Made by a program: the position numbers and the translations under genes
Notes under the pieces: generated by a model
What the model saw: only the letters and a program-made list of their open reading frames with translations
Database searches by the model: none
What the model was told of the DNA's origin: nothing
In this document: piece after piece, positions 61,185 to 64,000 of the stretch
How the letters are laid out: every line of letters begins with the position of its first letter
Position numbering within the stretch: the stretch's first letter is position 1
NCBI RefSeq assembly: GCF_015668515.1
Contig: NZ_JADPFO010000001.1
Span: 770,823 to 834,822, forward strand
Length of the DNA: 64,000 nucleotides
Source of the DNA: Paraclostridium tenue
GTDB taxonomy: Bacteria > Bacillota > Clostridia > Peptostreptococcales > Peptostreptococcaceae
Reading direction: 5' to 3'

Positions 61185-61817
61185 ATGGATATGAATTTCC
61201 TAAAAGCTATTCAAAAAAGCACAAAAAAATTACATAGTATGGCTGAGAATACAGGATTCATAAAAAGATTAGTTAGTGGAGATGCTACTACACAAACTTA
61301 TGGAGAGTATATCTACAATCTTTATTTTGTTTACAAGGCAATAGAGGAAAATCTAGAAAAACACAAGGATAATGAAGTTTTAAAAGAATTTATAATTCCT
61401 GAAATTTTTAGAGCAGAGTCTTTATTAAAAGATTCAAAATTTCTATTGGGTGACAACCTTGATTCTATAGAACTTTGTGATTCAACAAAAGTTTTTGTTG
61501 CTAGATTAAATGAAATATCTAATATAGATCCAAACTTATTAGTTGCTCATGCTTATACTAGATATTTAGCTGATTTATTTGGTGGTAGAACAATATTTGA
61601 GATAATAAAAGGTAAATATAATATAGAAGATGATGGTCTTAACTATTATATGTTTGATAAAATACCTGATTTAAAAGCATTCGTAATGGAATATCATCAA
61701 AGACTTGATTTAATAAAATTAAATGATGAAGAAAAAGAAAAATTCTTAAATGAAATTTCTCTTTCATATATTTTCAACATAAGTATTTCTAATGAACTAG
61801 AATATATTAGATTTTAG
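61185..61817 (+). CDS. Haem oxygenase (HmuO/HO-1 type)
   Basis: A 210-residue haem oxygenase: proximal His 17 in KKLHSMAENT, VAHAYTRYLADLFGG corresponds to the distal helix Gly-rich region, and EYHQRLDLIKLND follows. It converts haem to biliverdin, iron and CO, using oxygen and electrons. In an anaerobe it probably supplies iron from host haem or removes oxygen. A GAAAGAAG ribosome site precedes the ATG; a second ATG two codons on is possible. Single gene. Confidence 0.88.
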   Translation: MDMNFLKAIQKSTKKLHSMAENTGFIKRLVSGDATTQTYGEYIYNLYFVYKAIEENLEKHKDNEVLKEFIIPEIFRAESLLKDSKFLLGDNLDSIELCDSTKVFVARLNEISNIDPNLLVAHAYTRYLADLFGGRTIFEIIKGKYNIEDDGLNYYMFDKIPDLKAFVMEYHQRLDLIKLNDEEKEKFLNEISLSYIFNISISNELEYIRF

Positions 61818-61875
61818 TTTATAAACTTATATTACGACGTACATTATTTTTTAAATTTCAAATTGATAAATTTAT

Positions 61876-61912
61876 AAAAGGATGATTCTAAATTTAGAAT
61901 CATCCTTTTTAA
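61876..61912. terminator. Convergent terminator between haem oxygenase and cysE
   Basis: Hairpin AAAAGGATGATTCTAAA / TTTAGAATCATCCTTTT, T-rich on both strands; abuts the cysE stop. Confidence 0.88.
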
Positions 61913-61913
61913 T

Positions 61914-62429
61914 TTATTTATTATTTATTATCTTACCTGGTATTCCAACTACTGTACTATTTTCAGGTACATTTTTTAAAACTACAGAATTTGCACCAAT
62001 TTTTGAATTATCACCTATTGTTATCGGACCTAATACCTTAGCTCCAGCGCCAATTATAACATCATTACCAACTGTCGGATGTCTTTTTCCAATTTCTTTT
62101 CCTGTTCCACCTAAAGTTGTTCCATGATATATAGTTACTCGATTTCCAATAACTGCAGTTTCACCTATAACAACACCCATTCCATGGTCTATTAATATAG
62201 CACTACCAATTTTTGCTCCTGGATGAATTTCTATACCTGTTATAAATCTATTTATTTGTGATATTAATCTAGCTATAAAAAACATTTTGTGTTTATAAAA
62301 ACAGTGTGCTATTCTATGTGAAATTAATGCATGAACTGATGGATAAAGAAAAAAAACTTCTATCTTAGACCTTGCAGCCGGATCATTTTCAAGTATATAT
62401 TCAATGTCATCATTTATCTTTTTAAACAT
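61914..62429 (-). CDS. cysE: Serine O-acetyltransferase
   Basis: ATG 62429 has TGGAGGA 5 nt ahead and is preferred to the TTG at 62441. The 171-residue product is a short CysE (EpsC-like, lacking the long N-terminal helical domain of the E. coli type), with RIAHCFYKH near the start and left-handed beta-helix hexapeptides: [22 protein letters not shown], then [16 protein letters not shown]. It makes O-acetylserine for cysteine synthesis. It follows cysK by 37 nt in one operon. Confidence 0.93.
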   Translation of the reverse strand: MFKKINDDIEYILENDPAARSKIEVFFLYPSVHALISHRIAHCFYKHKMFFIARLISQINRFITGIEIHPGAKIGSAILIDHGMGVVIGETAVIGNRVTIYHGTTLGGTGKEIGKRHPTVGNDVIIGAGAKVLGPITIGDNSKIGANSVVLKNVPENSTVVGIPGKIINNK

Positions 62430-62466
62430 ATTATCCTCCAATTTTTAGTTTATATTTAAAGTTCAA

Positions 62467-63357
62467 CTAAAATATGTTCATAGATAAATACTTTTCTATT
62501 CCATCAGGAGCTATAGTTACTATTTTCTTATCTTTATTTTCTTTTGCTATTTTAATACTTGCAAATATATTCGCTCCAGATGATATACCTACTAACACGC
62601 CTTCTTTTTCACCTATTAATTTAACAGTGTTTATAGCATCTTCATCACTTACAGTTACTATCTCATCAATAACACTCATATCTAAGTTCTTAGGTATAAA
62701 ATTAGCTCCTATACCTTGTATTTTATGAGCTCCACTATAACCTTTTGATATTAAAGGAGAACTTTCTGGCTCCACACCAATGACTTTTATATTTTTATTC
62801 ATTTCTTTTAAGTATCTAGCAACACCACTTATAGTTCCACCTGTTCCTATACCACATACAAATATATCTATATCCTTAACATCTTCATATATTTCTACAG
62901 CTGTTGTTTTGTAGTGTTTATTAGGATTACTTTCATTTTCAAATTGTTTTAATGATTTATAATTATCGTTTGAATTTACAAGTTCTAATGCTTTATCTAT
63001 TGATGCTTGCATTCCACCTTCGCCTGTAAGTACTATATCTGCTCCATAAGCTTTCATTAAATCTCTACGCTCTTTACTCATAGAACTTGGCATAACTATT
63101 ATTATATTAAGCCCTTTTATTTTTCCAATCATAGATAAAGCAATTCCTGTATTACCACTAGTTGCTTCTACTATTGTATCTCCTTTTTTAATTTCTCCTT
63201 TTTCCATAAGGTCTTCAATCATACCTAAAACTGCTCTATCTTTTATACTTCCACCTATATTGTATTTTTCAAGTTTTAAATATATATTATTTTCTATATT
63301 GTTTAATTTAAGTAATGGAGTTTTTCCTATAAGTTCTAAAATATTATTGTATATCAT
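62467..63357 (-). CDS. cysK: Cysteine synthase (O-acetylserine sulphhydrylase)
   Basis: A 296-residue PLP enzyme: GGSIKDRAVLGM (Schiff-base Lys 39), EATSGNTGIALSM, phosphate-binding GTGGTISGVARYL, and EGVLVGISSGAN. It joins sulphide to O-acetylserine. AGGAGG precedes the ATG. First gene of a cysK-cysE operon. No T-box or SAM riboswitch was seen upstream, only AT-rich DNA with a hairpin at 63481-63534. Confidence 0.94.
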   Translation of the reverse strand: MIYNNILELIGKTPLLKLNNIENNIYLKLEKYNIGGSIKDRAVLGMIEDLMEKGEIKKGDTIVEATSGNTGIALSMIGKIKGLNIIIVMPSSMSKERRDLMKAYGADIVLTGEGGMQASIDKALELVNSNDNYKSLKQFENESNPNKHYKTTAVEIYEDVKDIDIFVCGIGTGGTISGVARYLKEMNKNIKVIGVEPESSPLISKGYSGAHKIQGIGANFIPKNLDMSVIDEIVTVSDEDAINTVKLIGEKEGVLVGISSGANIFASIKIAKENKDKKIVTIAPDGIEKYLSMNIF

Positions 63358-63480
63358 ATTGCCCTCCTATGTTTTAGTAATTACATAAAATTTATATTTA
63401 TAATAAATAGTATTAGCTAATTTTTAAAATTGTTAGAATTTATTTTTATAATATTACTAAACCAATCGACAATTTTCAAC

Positions 63481-63534
63481 AAATATAGAATATTTCTATA
63501 TTAATATATATTCAAATAGAAATATTCTATATTT
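63481..63534. repeat. 19-bp perfect inverted repeat upstream of cysK
   Basis: Arms AAATATAGAATATTTCTAT and complement around a 16-nt spacer; no T run. 124 nt before cysK on the minus strand; could be an operator or a leader hairpin. Confidence 0.6.
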
Positions 63535-63566
63535 TCAATATATTTAGATATTACAAAATATAAAAT

Positions 63567-63614
63567 AAAAAAAGTGTAACCATCTAATATTTATTAGATA
63601 ACTACACTTTTTTA
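63567..63614 (-). terminator. Terminator of the PepSY gene
   Basis: Hairpin AAAAAAAGTGTA ... TACACTTTTTTT with an inner TCTAATA/TATTAGA stem, T-rich on both strands; ends at the PepSY stop codon. Confidence 0.8.
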
Positions 63615-63615
63615 T

Positions 63616-64000
63616 TTAGTCATCAAGTTTTATTTGTCCATATTGATCATCATGAGTATCTTTTACTTTAATTTTTTCGTGACTAAATTCTTTTATATCT
63701 CCAGTTTTTGCATCTACTTCTATTTCATATTTTGTATCACCTTTTACAAGTTTTCCTTTGTATTCAGGATTATTTCCATCTTTATCTAAATTAAAGCTTT
63801 CGATTGTTGCTTTAGGAACTTTATTAAGCATTATATCCATTGCTTTATCTTGACTTATTAATTTGTCTGAACTTTTGTTTCCACTATCTTCTTTTAAAAC
63901 ATTTTGTTCAAACTCAATTACATCTCCTGTTTGAGCATCCACTTCAACTTCATATTTTATATTGTCTTTTACAACTTTAGAATCGTATTTAGGTGAAGAA
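63616..64000 (-). CDS. PepSY-domain protein, partial
   Basis: The frame is open to the window edge, so the gene begins outside. The visible 127 residues hold the end of one PepSY domain (YEVEVDAQTGDVIEFEQ) and a whole second one (DKAMDIMLNKVPKATIESF through YEIEVDAKTGDIKEF). PepSY modules act as inhibitors or are linked to secreted peptidases; likely a secreted or lipid-anchored protein. Confidence 0.85.
   Translation of the reverse strand, partial: SSPKYDSKVVKDNIKYEVEVDAQTGDVIEFEQNVLKEDSGNKSSDKLISQDKAMDIMLNKVPKATIESFNLDKDGNNPEYKGKLVKGDTKYEIEVDAKTGDIKEFSHEKIKVKDTHDDQYGQIKLDD

Noticed and set aside
63358-63615. T-box or SAM riboswitch upstream of cysK
   Set aside because: No AGGGTGGNACCGCG-type T-box sequence or SAM-I core was seen; only AT-rich hairpins.
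1-64000. CRISPR array or cas genes
   Set aside because: No regularly spaced repeats and no Cas-like proteins; the repeats found are dispersed singly.
1-64000. tRNA or rRNA genes
   Set aside because: No T-arm GGTTCGA-type signature or rRNA-like GC-rich block was recognised; a tRNAscan would be needed to be certain.

Overview
The window is very AT-rich with long plain-coding ORFs, AGGAGG-type ribosome binding sites, frequent TTG/GTG starts and many short U-tailed hairpins. Gene content (Clostridia-type manganese catalase, M4 protease, DUF1659/DUF2922/YvrJ genes, a CD3324-like HTH gene, cysE-cysK) points to a spore-forming anaerobe of the Peptostreptococcaceae, most likely near Paraclostridium/Paeniclostridium. 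The genus is an inference. No tRNA, rRNA, CRISPR array or complete insertion sequence was found.

Region 1 (1-10.6 kb): the 3' end of prfC, then a defence island. It holds a nuclease-helicase of the DUF2075 type, a Nudix hydrolase, an EVE-like/HNH endonuclease, an mcrB-mcrC type IV restriction pair whose McrB also has an EVE/PUA-like segment, and a large YobI-type membrane P-loop ATPase with TPR repeats. Region 2 (10.7-11.9 kb): a Mor-type activator and the DUF1659-DUF2922 pair. Region 3 (11.9-18.3 kb): a phage lysogeny/replication module (repressor, Cro-like, DUF2815, family A DNA polymerase, VirE-type primase-helicase) with palindromic operators but no integrase or virion genes. Region 4 (18.3-29.3 kb): accessory genes (DUF4003 protein, PAS histidine kinase, small membrane proteins, three GNAT acetyltransferases, VanZ-like protein, amidase, YvrJ). 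It is peppered with a structured repeat (element A), a decayed amidase copy and a decayed acetyltransferase copy.

Region 5 (29.3-34.9 kb): potassium uptake, with TrkH, two half-size TrkA-type proteins and a KdpDE-like two-component system. Region 6 (35.2-42.4 kb): a peptide-binding lipoprotein whose two halves are in swapped order, a heterodimeric ABC exporter and a secreted thermolysin-like protease. Region 7 (43-51.3 kb): a membrane protein with BNR repeats, a MutS2-like ATPase without Smr domain, manganese catalase, an MFS exporter, a lipoprotein and an iron-regulated ferric-reductase-like membrane protein. Region 8 (51.4-64 kb): a fluoride riboswitch controlling a CLC-type fluoride exporter, dUTPase, a GlpA/GlpB-like flavoprotein pair, a NatAB-like ABC system fused to a CPBP protease, PH-domain and EcsC proteins, heme oxygenase, cysK-cysE and a partial PepSY protein.

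The most notable observations are the circularly permuted OppA-like protein (35222-36892) and element A. Element A has three intact copies, each 23 nt after a stop codon, with a constant core and outer arms that differ in sequence yet stay complementary. Its truncated copies mark boundaries of inserted accessory genes.
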